10,000 bases of DNA from Candidatus Hydrogenedens sp. (GCA_020216745.1 JAIWNQ010000117.1:1-10000); one strand, 5' to 3'. Counted from the first letter of the stretch, positions 1 to 7,424 are shown. Notes: generated by a model not told the origin, from the sequence alone. Translations and numbers: made by a program.

Positions 1-1
1 T

Positions 2-85
2 CACATGGAATATAATACAAAATCTGAAGCTGAAAAATTAGACTATATTAAAGCCTCAGCACAAATGATAAAAAGTATTATTTAA
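2..85 (+). CDS. C-terminal tail of a truncated upstream gene, possibly a second sugar phosphate isomerase/epimerase
   Basis: Only the last 27 codons before a TAA stop lie in the window; the gene continues off the left edge. The tail is hydrophilic and helical, with HMEYNTKSEAEKLDYIKAS in its middle, and ends SAQMIKSII. It resembles the final helix of xylose-isomerase-like TIM-barrel proteins, and it looks like the tail of the next gene (IHTGQQAESEEQLYNSYIQY...). Both have an H or IH, a polar spacer, a Ser-Glu-containing turn, and a helix with a Tyr-Ile pair. The stop is 26 bases before the start of the next gene on the same strand, so the two are probably one operon and possibly paralogues. 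That the fragment is coding is likely. The family is an inference from a short tail, and another TIM-barrel or an unrelated protein is possible. Confidence 0.5.
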   Translation, partial: HMEYNTKSEAEKLDYIKASAQMIKSII

Positions 86-111
86 TATAATATAAAAAGA
101 AAGGAAATATT

Positions 112-969
112 ATGTTTTATTCAGGTATTAGCGACGAAGCTGGCAAATCTATTCAAAAACAGATACAAGCACATAAAGAATTGAGATGGTCATACATGGA
201 GTTAAGAATGGTCGATGGCGTAAACTTCACACAGGTTCCAGAAGAGGTATTTAATTACGTTAAGGATGAATTAGAGAAAAATCAAATGAAGGTTTCGTGC
301 TTTGCAAGTGCTATTGCAAATTGGGCACGACCTATCACATGTGACCCACAAATTGATATTAATGATTTGAAAAATGCTATTCCCAGAATGCATCAACTTA
401 ATACTCAATTTATTCGCGTTATGAGTTATCCTAATGACCCTAAAAATCCTATTGACGAAAAAGAATGGAGAAACGAAGCCATAAGAAGGATGAAAGAGTT
501 GGCAAAAATTGCAGAGGATGGAGGTGTTATCCTTGTTCATGAAAATTGTAGTGGTTGGGGCGGTTTATCTGCAGACAATAGCAATATTCTTTTAGGTGAG
601 GTGGATAGTCCTGCGTTGAAAGTCGTTTTTGACACTGGGAATCCAGTGACTTATGGACAAGATGCATGGGAGTATTATTTGAAGGTAAAAAAAGATATTG
701 TATATGTTCATATTAAGGATGCTAAAAAAATTAATGGTGAGGATGTTTATTGTCTTTGTGGGGAAGGTGATGGATATGTCCCTGAAATTATATTTGATCT
801 TTTAAAATCTGGTTATGATGGCGGGTTCTCTATTGAACCTCATCTTGCAGCTGTAATTCACACGGGTCAACAGGCAGAGAGTGAAGAACAACTTTACAAT
901 TCATACATACAATATGGCAAAAAACTTATGGAAATTGTAAGCAATGCTCTTTCTAAATTAAACAAGTAA
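112..969 (+). CDS. Sugar phosphate isomerase/epimerase, xylose-isomerase-like TIM barrel
   Basis: This is a 285-residue cytosolic protein of the AP-endonuclease-2/xylose-isomerase-like TIM-barrel superfamily, whose members isomerise or epimerise sugars, inositols and sugar phosphates with a divalent metal. The expected metal ligands appear in order at the ends of barrel strands: Glu144 in VHEN (142-145), Asp174 in VVFDTGN (171-177), His200 in VHIKD (199-203) and Glu242 in SIEPH (240-244). The loop CGEGDGYVP (216-224) before the last strand is also typical. The length matches the family's usual 260-300. The ATG has AAAGAAAGGA at 97-104, about seven bases upstream. It follows the truncated upstream gene by 26 bases, probably in one operon. 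The substrate cannot be read from the sequence. IolE-, IolI- or 3-ketoglycoside-type enzymes are all possible. The superfamily call is very secure. Confidence 0.9.
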   Translation: MFYSGISDEAGKSIQKQIQAHKELRWSYMELRMVDGVNFTQVPEEVFNYVKDELEKNQMKVSCFASAIANWARPITCDPQIDINDLKNAIPRMHQLNTQFIRVMSYPNDPKNPIDEKEWRNEAIRRMKELAKIAEDGGVILVHENCSGWGGLSADNSNILLGEVDSPALKVVFDTGNPVTYGQDAWEYYLKVKKDIVYVHIKDAKKINGEDVYCLCGEGDGYVPEIIFDLLKSGYDGGFSIEPHLAAVIHTGQQAESEEQLYNSYIQYGKKLMEIVSNALSKLNK

Positions 970-979
970 AAAATTAGAA

Positions 980-1009
980 ATAGATAGGATATAAGTTTAT
1001 CCTATTTAT
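980..1009 (+). terminator. Possible hairpin terminator after the isomerase gene
   Basis: An eight-base perfect inverted repeat, ATAGGATA (984-991) and TATCCTAT (998-1005), has a six-base loop. It extends outward by four more pairs, one of them a G-U wobble. It lies 10 bases after the isomerase stop. The stem is AT-rich and is followed by TTTATACTCTT rather than a clean T-run, so termination would be weak. It could instead be a processing site or chance in AT-rich DNA. Confidence 0.35.
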
Positions 1010-1072
1010 ACTCTTGCCATGTTTGGCATATAAAACAACGTATTAAACCTGACCTAATAAAAGGAACAGTAT

Positions 1073-1216
1073 ATGTCTATTACAAAAGTACGTGAAACAA
1101 TAGCAGCAATTGCGGCTATTCTTCTTGTTTTAATAATGGCAGGGGTTGGTGCCACTATGGCTGGATGGAATGTCCCAGTAATAAGTAACATTGTTAAAAT
1201 GATTATGGGCAAATAG
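1073..1216 (+). CDS. Small single-helix membrane protein (47 aa), unknown function
   Basis: This short open frame has an ATG start, a clear Shine-Dalgarno AAAGGA at 1060-1065 with seven bases of spacing, and a TAG stop. It encodes 47 residues. A short charged N-terminus (MSITKVRET) is followed by about 21 hydrophobic residues (10-30, rich in Ala, Ile, Leu, Val and Gly), then an amphipathic tail with a few lysines ending MIMGK. That is the profile of a small one-pass inner-membrane protein. Gly/Ala/Met-rich stretches around residues 22-31 could allow helix packing. I do not recognise a family. It stops four bases before the convergent DUF1015 stop, so it fits the space exactly. Support for coding is the ribosome site, hydrophobic pattern and placement; against it are the short length and AT-rich background. 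It could be expressed with the isomerase or separately. Confidence 0.55.
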   Translation: MSITKVRETIAAIAAILLVLIMAGVGATMAGWNVPVISNIVKMIMGK

Positions 1217-1220
1217 ATAT

Positions 1221-2537
1221 TTATAAACTTTCATTTGAAAGTTCATATACAATAAGTCCGCTGGGTATTTTAGGGAAGAAGTATGTTGCCTTTTGAGGCA
1301 TAAACTCATGGTTATCTGCACATTTTTTTATTGTGTGTGGCGAAATAGGATTTATAAGGAAAGCCATCGAACAATTTTCCATCTCTACCATTTCAATACA
1401 ACGGAAAGGATTGGTCTCATAAATTAAGGGATTTTCTGGAGTAAGTTTTAGAACTTCCTCAAAAAGTAATTTATGAAGTACATATACATCTGTCTCATGT
1501 AATGCTTTTGTATTCTGCTTCTCTATCAGTCTTTTCAGCCCTTCCTCTTTAAGTTCAAGGATAAACCTTCCTTTGTTTTTATCTACAAATCCAAAACACC
1601 GAGATGTTTTACTTTTATCTCCGCAATTATTCTCTCTTTTATGTATATAATCTATGGGATTTCCTTCAATATGCACAATATTAAAGTAAACACTTAATTT
1701 AGAAAAAAAACTGTCATAATCTATTTCTATATTTTTGATAACTCTATGAGGTGCATTTATTATTAACCCTGGGTCTTCAAACGCAACTAAACCAGTAAAA
1801 AGATAAAAATATGGCTCTATCATATTCCCATCTTTCTTACTTTCCTCTACCGAACCCAGTTTTTCTTGAAGAAGATGTTTTGCTGTCTTAAAACGATGAT
1901 GACCATCTGCAATATATAATGTTTTATCTTTAAATATCTCTGTCAACTCTTCAATCCATCGTGTTTGCCATATCTCATTAAAAACACCATCAATGGTTGT
2001 AACGCATATTTCGGGTTGTTTGTTTTCATTCTTTATTAAATTATAAAAAACTTTGTTAATATGTCGTTCTGTATCGGAGAAAATCAAAAATACAGGACTT
2101 AACTGTGCATTTGTAGTCTTCATCAAAGAAAGTCTGTCCTCAATCGGCTTTTCAAATGTCTTCTCGTGGGGTAGAATCTGATTTTCTTCCCCATGCAATG
2201 GAATTTTTATTAACGACAACAATGTTAATCTTTCCATTTGAATACCCCGTATATCTGTAAAACGTTGCCTTAGCCAATAAGCACTAATATGACTATCACG
2301 GATAAAAATCTTCTTTTCTTGCCACTCCTTAAATAATTCTCCTGCATTTTCATATTTACTTTTGCAATTTGTGTCAATAGGTAGGTCAATATGAACAAAG
2401 TTATATTCACTTCTCTTTGCCAGATTGTCTCTCATTTCTGAATTTATAATGTCATAAGGCGGAACAATAACATTGGCAAAATCATCTATTTTCTCAGGAT
2501 TATAATGAAGTGCTTTAAATCCTCGTATAAAAGGCAT
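1221..2537 (-). CDS. DUF1015 / COG4198 family protein
   Basis: This 438-residue soluble protein belongs to the DUF1015 (COG4198) family. The family signatures are all present: the N-terminal IVPPYDII (24-31), ILPHEKTF (121-128), the central ADGHHRFKTA (210-219), and the C-terminal MPQKATYFFPKIPSGLI (413-429). The length is normal for the family and there is no signal peptide or membrane segment. The central DGHHR box resembles the GHHR box of ParB-like nucleotide-binding folds. From memory, members have been found beside serine-biosynthesis genes, and a pyrophosphate-dependent serine kinase activity has been proposed for a thermophile homologue. I treat that only as a lead, since no ser gene is visible here. 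The start is supported by AAGGA at 2545-2549, seven bases upstream. It is third in line after mpl and the DUF2784 gene, with an 84-base gap that contains a possible promoter of its own. The family call is firm; the function is not. Confidence 0.88.
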   Translation of the reverse strand: MPFIRGFKALHYNPEKIDDFANVIVPPYDIINSEMRDNLAKRSEYNFVHIDLPIDTNCKSKYENAGELFKEWQEKKIFIRDSHISAYWLRQRFTDIRGIQMERLTLLSLIKIPLHGEENQILPHEKTFEKPIEDRLSLMKTTNAQLSPVFLIFSDTERHINKVFYNLIKNENKQPEICVTTIDGVFNEIWQTRWIEELTEIFKDKTLYIADGHHRFKTAKHLLQEKLGSVEESKKDGNMIEPYFYLFTGLVAFEDPGLIINAPHRVIKNIEIDYDSFFSKLSVYFNIVHIEGNPIDYIHKRENNCGDKSKTSRCFGFVDKNKGRFILELKEEGLKRLIEKQNTKALHETDVYVLHKLLFEEVLKLTPENPLIYETNPFRCIEMVEMENCSMAFLINPISPHTIKKCADNHEFMPQKATYFFPKIPSGLIVYELSNESL

Positions 2538-2583
2538 AAAAACATCCTTATTTCTTTCAGACTATAAAGGGGATTTTGCCAAT

Positions 2584-2589
2584 ATTATA
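2584..2589 (-). promoter_or_regulatory. Possible -10 box for the DUF1015 gene
   Basis: The 84-base gap between the DUF2784 stop and the DUF1015 start contains a perfect TATAAT on the minus strand, 46 bases before the start codon. No good -35 hexamer lies 16-18 bases upstream (the best is TAGAAA), and there is no extended -10. In AT-rich spacer DNA this may be chance. If real, it gives the gene some independence from the mpl transcript. Confidence 0.35.
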
Positions 2590-2621
2590 CTTGCTTTTTA
2601 CTTTGTTTTTCTAAACACCTT

Positions 2622-3005
2622 TTAAGTTGTTTTTTTACTTCTCTTATCCTTAATAAAAAAATAAGTCGATAGGATAAAAATGAATATAAAAACTACTACT
2701 GTTACGTAATTAATCATTGTTTCATCAAAATCGTTTTTAGTTATTCTGTCGAGAATATATTTTATAAATGAATATGGTAGGTTTACCTCGTTAAGTTTAA
2801 TCTTTATTTTCCAATGTAAATCTGTCAACGGGCAATAACCCAAACCAAAATATAGACCCAACAAAAACCATGATATAAATACTATCCACATTGATATATA
2901 ATGGACCTTCCTCAATTTAATTGGAATCCACCCAAATAATATAAAAACTATAAAAATAAGATGTATAACAGTTAATAAAACATCTGCTATTTTTAAATAA
3001 AACAT
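2622..3005 (-). CDS. DUF2784 family small membrane protein
   Basis: This 127-residue integral membrane protein has three predicted membrane helices (about 7-27, 36-56 and 99-118). A conserved-looking GYCPLTDLHWKIK segment lies just after helix 2, with Cys58-Pro-Leu-Thr61, then a loop ending in PYSFIKYIL (77-85). The CPLT motif after two helices and the following YxxSFI-like segment match the DUF2784 family, whose function is unknown. Family members are often about 120-130 residues with a similar helix layout. The start codon is separated from the mpl stop by a single base (TAATATG). The Shine-Dalgarno signal is weak (AAGAAA), so translation probably depends on ribosomes finishing mpl. The C-terminus is lysine-rich (KDKRSKKTT), consistent with a cytoplasmic tail. 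Whether it helps in cell-wall recycling is only suggested by this coupling. Confidence 0.8.
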   Translation of the reverse strand: MFYLKIADVLLTVIHLIFIVFILFGWIPIKLRKVHYISMWIVFISWFLLGLYFGLGYCPLTDLHWKIKIKLNEVNLPYSFIKYILDRITKNDFDETMINYVTVVVFIFIFILSTYFFIKDKRSKKTT

Positions 3006-3006
3006 A

Positions 3007-4404
3007 TTATTTCTTAGAGTAATAATTTTGGATGTTTTCCCTTAAATGACCACAAGCACCATTACTCATCAAAATCACTATTACTTCCCCTTCTAAATTA
3101 TTACATAGGTATTGAAATATTTCATCATAAGTTTTGGCATTATTTGCTTTTATACCTCTTTTATTAAGAATTTCGACAATTTCTATTTTATTTAATCTTT
3201 TCTCTTCTGGTATTTTCTCCTCTCTATAAATAGGTGTTATCCACACTTCATTTGCTAATGACAAAGCATCTGTAATCTCATTTTGAAATATATTTGTTAC
3301 AGTAGTATTTGAACGTGGTTCAAAGACAGCAATTATTCTTTTATCAGGGTATTTCATTTTGAACGATAATAATGTTTCTTTAATAGCAGTTGGATGATGT
3401 GCAAAATCATCAATAAAGGTCTTGCCCTGTGCCATAAGAAATATCTCCTGCCTTCTTCGGACACCTCTAAAACTGCTTATCCCATCCCTTATAACAGAAA
3501 AAGGAATACCTAATGAGTGAGTAACAGCCACCCCACAAAGGATATTAAGGGCATTATGATTACCAAATAAGGATGTTGTTACTTTTCCTAAATATTTATC
3601 TTTATAATATATATGTTGTTCCATTTGTTTATTATCTGCACTAAATTCAACCTTCGTTTTCCAGAGACATTCGTCTGAAAATCCATAAGTGATACTCTGT
3701 GAAAAACAATATTCTTTCAAAATTTGTGCGTTATTATCGCCACATAAACACACAAGTCCTTTAGAGGGAACGGTTCTTAACAATAATTGGAATGCCTTCT
3801 CAATTTCATGAATATTGTTATATATATCACTATGGTCATATTCAAGGGATGTAATTACAACAACCTGTGGTAAATAATGAAGAAATTTTGCTCTTTTGTC
3901 GAAAAATGCCGTGTCATATTCATCACCTTCAATTACAAAATAAGAATTTTCTTCTCCTAACTCAGCAGGAAATTCAAAATCGATAGGATATCCCCCAATC
4001 AAATATCCAGGTTTCATATTAGCAACCTTCAAAATCCATGCTATTAAAGAAGTCGTTGTTGTCTTTCCATGAGTTCCTGAAACGACAATAGACTTTCTCT
4101 TTTGTAATATGTTATATCGTAACCATTCTGGTAAGCTTGTATAAGTCATTCGTTTATCTAATACTGTTTCGACTTCTTCATTTCCACGACTAAGGGCATT
4201 ACCAATAACGACAATATCAGGACCCCAATCTAAATTACTCGATTTATAACATTCATAAATTGGAACAGATAGTTTTTCAACTAAAATAGACGTGGGAGGG
4301 TATAAAGGATTATCACTCCCTCGAATTTCATAGCCTTTCTGCTTTGCTAAATAAGCCCCGCCTATCATTGCGGTTCCACCGATACCAGAAAAATGTATTT
4401 TCAT
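3007..4404 (-). CDS. mpl: UDP-N-acetylmuramate:L-alanyl-gamma-D-glutamyl-meso-diaminopimelate ligase
   Basis: Mpl is a cytoplasmic Mur-ligase relative. It uses ATP to join recovered tripeptide (L-Ala-gamma-D-Glu-meso-DAP) directly to UDP-MurNAc, feeding old cell wall back into synthesis. The 465 residues show the Mur order: an N-terminal nucleotide-sugar fold starting IHFSGIGGTAM (3-13), the P-loop SGTHGKTTTT (109-118), the Mpl-specific IEGDEYDTAFFDKR (158-171) with EYDHSDIY (188-195), LFGNHNALN (279-287), RGVRRRQE (313-320), DDFAHHPTA (332-340) and FEPRSNT (361-367). The EYDTAFFDKR block, YPPTS (35-39) and C-terminal MSNGACGHL (446-454) separate it from MurC. The length is typical (about 450-465). 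The ATG has AGGGG at 4413-4417, eight bases away. It begins a minus-strand set with the DUF2784 and DUF1015 genes. It implies DAP-containing peptidoglycan and a muropeptide salvage route. Confidence 0.95.
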   Translation of the reverse strand: MKIHFSGIGGTAMIGGAYLAKQKGYEIRGSDNPLYPPTSILVEKLSVPIYECYKSSNLDWGPDIVVIGNALSRGNEEVETVLDKRMTYTSLPEWLRYNILQKRKSIVVSGTHGKTTTTSLIAWILKVANMKPGYLIGGYPIDFEFPAELGEENSYFVIEGDEYDTAFFDKRAKFLHYLPQVVVITSLEYDHSDIYNNIHEIEKAFQLLLRTVPSKGLVCLCGDNNAQILKEYCFSQSITYGFSDECLWKTKVEFSADNKQMEQHIYYKDKYLGKVTTSLFGNHNALNILCGVAVTHSLGIPFSVIRDGISSFRGVRRRQEIFLMAQGKTFIDDFAHHPTAIKETLLSFKMKYPDKRIIAVFEPRSNTTVTNIFQNEITDALSLANEVWITPIYREEKIPEEKRLNKIEIVEILNKRGIKANNAKTYDEIFQYLCNNLEGEVIVILMSNGACGHLRENIQNYYSKK

Positions 4405-4585
4405 AAAAACAACCCCTATATCTTTTTAAGGTGTTCTTTTATTTATACACAATATATCATATTACATTGAGAGTTTTGTTTGTTGGATGGTAAAAAACGA
4501 TGTAGAAATATTCTTTGTGTTTCCTTTTAATATTTCTTTATAATGGCTTTTTAGAATTACTAACAATTATTCAATTGGAGTTTAT
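4405..4585. other. Divergent intergenic region between mpl and mazG
   Basis: These 181 AT-rich bases separate two genes read away from each other, so both need promoters here. The mazG side has a clear -10 box (entered separately). On the mpl side the minus strand has several TATATT/TATAAA-like hexamers around 4437-4456, but none with a convincing -35. I see no small gene, repeat array or RNA gene. Confidence 0.6.
4515..4544 (+). promoter_or_regulatory. Promoter candidate for mazG
   Basis: A perfect TATAAT lies at 4539-4544, with a partial -35 TTGTGT at 4515-4520 and an 18-base spacer. This predicts a transcript start near 4551 and a leader of about 35 bases ending in the mazG ribosome site. 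The -10 is consensus while the -35 matches at only three positions. It is the best candidate in the divergent region. Confidence 0.5.
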
Positions 4586-5011
4586 ATGAAAAAAGAAGAT
4601 TTATTAAATTTTAATAAAAATGAAGCAGGAGAAATATTTGAGGTTTTAATTGAACTTGCACGATATTTAAGAAGCCCAGAAGGTTGTCCATGGGATCGAA
4701 AACAAACATCTTTAGATTTTGCCAAATATGCAAATGAAGAATGCCAAGAGTATATAGAAGCATTGGAGAAAGGCAACAATTCAGATATAAATGAAGAGTT
4801 TGGAGATGTTTTATTTATATTGATTGCTTCAGCAGTTGCAGGAGAATCAGAAGGAAAAATAAATTTATTAGAAGCATTACAATGTGCCCACAAAAAAATG
4901 ATACGACGACATGAACATGTCTTTGGAGACAAAAAAGCAGTTACAGAAGAAGAAGCATGGAATTCGTGGCATAAAATCAAAGAAGCGGAAAAGAAAAGTA
5001 AATCTACTTGA
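4586..5011 (+). CDS. mazG: MazG-family nucleoside triphosphate pyrophosphohydrolase, single domain
   Basis: MazG proteins hydrolyse NTPs or dNTPs to the monophosphate and pyrophosphate and clean the nucleotide pool. This 141-residue copy has the family core: LRSPEGCPWDRKQT (28-41), the metal-binding acidic pair EECQE (51-55), EEFGDVLF (70-77) with Glu70/Glu71 and Asp74, and the closing KMIRRHEHVFG (104-114). A final helix has EAWNSWHKIK (123-132). E. coli MazG has two such domains over about 260 residues. Here there is only one, as in many other bacteria, so it is a short form rather than a fragment. The ATG is preceded by GGAG at 4577-4580, five bases away. It is monocistronic and ends two bases before the convergent ROK-like gene. 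No terminator hairpin is visible in that junction. The exact nucleotide preference is not predictable. Confidence 0.92.
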   Translation: MKKEDLLNFNKNEAGEIFEVLIELARYLRSPEGCPWDRKQTSLDFAKYANEECQEYIEALEKGNNSDINEEFGDVLFILIASAVAGESEGKINLLEALQCAHKKMIRRHEHVFGDKKAVTEEEAWNSWHKIKEAEKKSKST

Positions 5012-5013
5012 CC

Positions 5014-6417
5014 TTACTTTTTGAGTTCAGGCAAACTTGCAGCAGCGATAGATTGACCAACCCTTCTATTTTTTTCATCAGGTAATTGCACTTTTATTTT
5101 TTCACTGATATCTGGGAATTCTATTTTTAAAACATTTAGGCATTCATCCAGCATAATAGGACCACCCTTACCAGATGTACATCTTCCTAAAATAAGCACA
5201 TGTTTTATTTCATAGAAATCACAATAATGGGCAAGGGTATAACCCAAATAGACTCCCATGGTTTGCCATATTTTAATGACTTCAGGATTCCCTTTTTCTA
5301 ATTCATCCTGTATTAACTTTAATTTTTCTGCATCTGTAATATTGTCAGGGACTTTTATTCCTGCCTTCGGAGCAAGTCTAAACACACATTGTTGTGAGAA
5401 ATAATTAGCACCTACTCCCTTATCACCAGACCATTCTTCCACAGGTGCATTCGGATTATAATCTACTGGAGCGAAAGCAAGTTCATTTAGCCAGTCAGTA
5501 ATATTCCCCGAAGGGGTAACATATCCCCCCGCCTCACTGGAACCTAATGCAATTCCTAAAACAGAATTATCACCAATGGACATAGAGCCAGCTAATGCAG
5601 TAACTTCACCATCATTTACGACAACAAGAGGAACACCTAATTCTTCACCCATACGGTTGAATAACTCGTGCACTTCATGAAATCGTTCTTTCGGGACACC
5701 TCTAAACAAAGAAGCTACCATTGCACGATTATTGACATATACCCCTGCAGCACTTCCCCCTACTGCGTCCAAACGTGGCATTTTTGATGCTGCTGTCTTT
5801 ATCGCTGTCATTATTTCATTATAATGATAAGCAGGGTCTGAATGTTTACGAGGTTCCCAAATTTTTTCTTCACTATACACTACTTCCCCGTCAATAACGG
5901 CTGACGCTTTGCGGTCAGAAGCACCTAAATCAAATCCAACTCTACACCCTTCGGTATGTCTACCTAAACGTTGAGATGTCTCATTTGCAAGGGGAACTTC
6001 CTCTTCTGATTTACATGGCACTATTGTAAATAGTTGCTCATATACATCTTCACCCATAAATTTATAATCAAATGCTCTCTCCCCCTGAGGTGAATATGTT
6101 TTTTCTATATATTGAATTAATTGTTTTGGAGCATAAATATATATTTTCCATCCTCCTTTTTGCCACAATAAAAATTTTAGAATCCGTTCGATATAAAAAT
6201 AACTTGATTCAAACAAAGGATGCCCTTCTGGAAATATTTTTGTTTCAAACCGTGAAATTGACTTATTTAATCTCTCCAGAGCAATAACGACTTTTACCGC
6301 ATCTTTTGTTTCTTTAACTTTACTTTTAAATTGTTCATTTACTAACTTGGGGGGAATAAAATTAGGGTCCATAGGAGGAGTTAATTTAGATTTTACAAAC
6401 ATCCAGTTCAAATTCAT
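5014..6417 (-). CDS. Divergent ROK-like (ASKHA) sugar kinase family protein
   Basis: This 467-residue cytosolic protein has an ASKHA ATPase fold like the ROK sugar kinases, preceded by about 155 extra residues. Its phosphate-1 loop is GFDLGASDRKASAVIDG (161-177), where ROK enzymes have DxGGTK. NDGEVTALAG (268-277) supplies the likely catalytic Asp269. LGIALGSSEAGGY (287-299) replaces GTGIGGG, and HVLILGRCTSGKGG (406-419) looks like the adenosine-binding segment. The ROK zinc motif is absent. In its place is a NELAFAPVDYNPNAPVEEWSG block (311-331) that I recall as conserved in an uncharacterised ROK subgroup of about 450-500 residues. There is no helix-turn-helix, so a NagC/XylR-type regulator is unlikely. 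The start has AGGAG at 6425-6429 with seven bases of spacing. It follows the canonical ROK gene by 35 bases, surely one transcript. Substrate and even kinase activity are unproven. Confidence 0.78.
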   Translation of the reverse strand: MNLNWMFVKSKLTPPMDPNFIPPKLVNEQFKSKVKETKDAVKVVIALERLNKSISRFETKIFPEGHPLFESSYFYIERILKFLLWQKGGWKIYIYAPKQLIQYIEKTYSPQGERAFDYKFMGEDVYEQLFTIVPCKSEEEVPLANETSQRLGRHTEGCRVGFDLGASDRKASAVIDGEVVYSEEKIWEPRKHSDPAYHYNEIMTAIKTAASKMPRLDAVGGSAAGVYVNNRAMVASLFRGVPKERFHEVHELFNRMGEELGVPLVVVNDGEVTALAGSMSIGDNSVLGIALGSSEAGGYVTPSGNITDWLNELAFAPVDYNPNAPVEEWSGDKGVGANYFSQQCVFRLAPKAGIKVPDNITDAEKLKLIQDELEKGNPEVIKIWQTMGVYLGYTLAHYCDFYEIKHVLILGRCTSGKGGPIMLDECLNVLKIEFPDISEKIKVQLPDEKNRRVGQSIAAASLPELKK

Positions 6418-6452
6418 TTTTCTTCTCCTGTTATTACTTTTATTACTTTCTT

Positions 6453-7424
6453 TTATATTATTTCATTTTTCTTTGCACACAACAGCGCAGAACCCAATGC
6501 CACAGCATCATCACCTAATCTACCTATTTCTATTGAAACTTTCTTTCTAAGAAAAGGCATAGCATGTTCTTTTACTGCTTTTTGAATTTCTTCTTCATAT
6601 ATATCCCCTAACGCCTCGATAAGTCCACCTCCTAATATAACTAATTCTGGACTTAATATGTTTATAAGATTAGCAATAGCCACTCCTGTAAGGTATGCTG
6701 CCTTCCGTACAATATTTTCAACTTTCTTTTCTCCATTTCGAATCGCCTCTGCAATAACACCACTACGTATTTTTGAAATATCTGTTCCAACCACTTCGGA
6801 AAGAAATTCAGATTCGCCACGTAAAACAAGGGCTGATATTTCTTTTGTGATGGCAATCCGTGAAGCTAATGCCTCTAAACATCCCCTTTTCCCGCAACCA
6901 CATGGTGGCCCATCAATCTGCAATGTCATATGTCCTACTTCACCCGCACCTCCACTTGCTCCATGAATAATTTTGCGGTTTATAATAAGTCCTCCACCTA
7001 TACCAGTTCCTGGGAAAACACCCACAACATGTTTAGCGTCTTTATATCTCCCAAATTGCCACTCCGCATACGTTCCGAGATTTACATCATTATCTAAAAC
7101 AACGGGTACTGAAAAATGTTTTGAAAGAATTTCTGCTATGGGAAAATTTTCCCAACCGAGATTAGGAGTATTTATAACAATTCCATTTTTAGGGTCAACA
7201 GGTCCTGGTGCACCAACACCTATTCCTATAATCTTTGGATTGCCTGCTTTTTCTATAGACTCTTCTATTGTCTGTATAATTCGATTCTCTGGCTTCGTAT
7301 CTTTTAACCAACCCTTAGTCTTTTTGCGACATCTTGAGATGATATTAAATTTGCCATTTACAACAATTGATAATATTTTTGTCCCTCCAATATCTACACC
7401 AACAATATATTCATTTGTTTTCAT
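6453..7424 (-). CDS. ROK family sugar kinase (glucokinase-like)
   Basis: This canonical ROK kinase of 323 residues phosphorylates a hexose or N-acetylhexosamine with ATP in the cytosol. From the chosen start the motifs are DIGGTK (11-16), DND (111-113) with catalytic Asp113, GTGIGGG (139-145), and GEVGH (161-165). The zinc motif CGCGKRGCLE (175-184) has ligands His165, Cys175, Cys177 and Cys182. An LGGGL adenosine-site segment lies at 264-268. Length and motif spacing match bacterial glucokinases of this family. The reading frame is open further upstream to a TTG at 7457 and an ATG at 7451, but neither has a ribosome site. The ATG at 7422-7424 has AAAGGA six bases upstream and begins right before the first strand, so I chose it. 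It lies 83 bases after iorB and 35 bases before the divergent ROK gene. Glucose is the default guess; ManNAc, fructose or allose kinases share these motifs. Confidence 0.92.
   Translation of the reverse strand: MKTNEYIVGVDIGGTKILSIVVNGKFNIISRCRKKTKGWLKDTKPENRIIQTIEESIEKAGNPKIIGIGVGAPGPVDPKNGIVINTPNLGWENFPIAEILSKHFSVPVVLDNDVNLGTYAEWQFGRYKDAKHVVGVFPGTGIGGGLIINRKIIHGASGGAGEVGHMTLQIDGPPCGCGKRGCLEALASRIAITKEISALVLRGESEFLSEVVGTDISKIRSGVIAEAIRNGEKKVENIVRKAAYLTGVAIANLINILSPELVILGGGLIEALGDIYEEEIQKAVKEHAMPFLRKKVSIEIGRLGDDAVALGSALLCAKKNEII

Noticed and set aside
1130..1321. Minus-strand open frame across the small-gene/DUF1015 junction
   Set aside because: It has no ribosome site and overlaps the DUF1015 3' end in another frame. 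The plus-strand small gene has better start signals.
5506..5516. CCCC-GAA-GGGG palindrome as a terminator or regulatory hairpin
   Set aside because: It sits in the middle of the divergent ROK gene, encodes ordinary residues (around Pro-Ser-Gly), has only a four-base stem and no T-run.
5014..6417. Divergent ROK protein as a NagC/XylR-type transcription regulator
   Set aside because: The N-terminal 155 residues show no winged-helix pattern. The region reads as an alpha/beta extension, and the ATPase loops look functional.
6418..6452. AAAGTAATA-like tandem repeat in the gap between the ROK genes
   Set aside because: There are two short copies in very AT-rich spacer DNA just before a ribosome site, with no array or conserved form to support a function.
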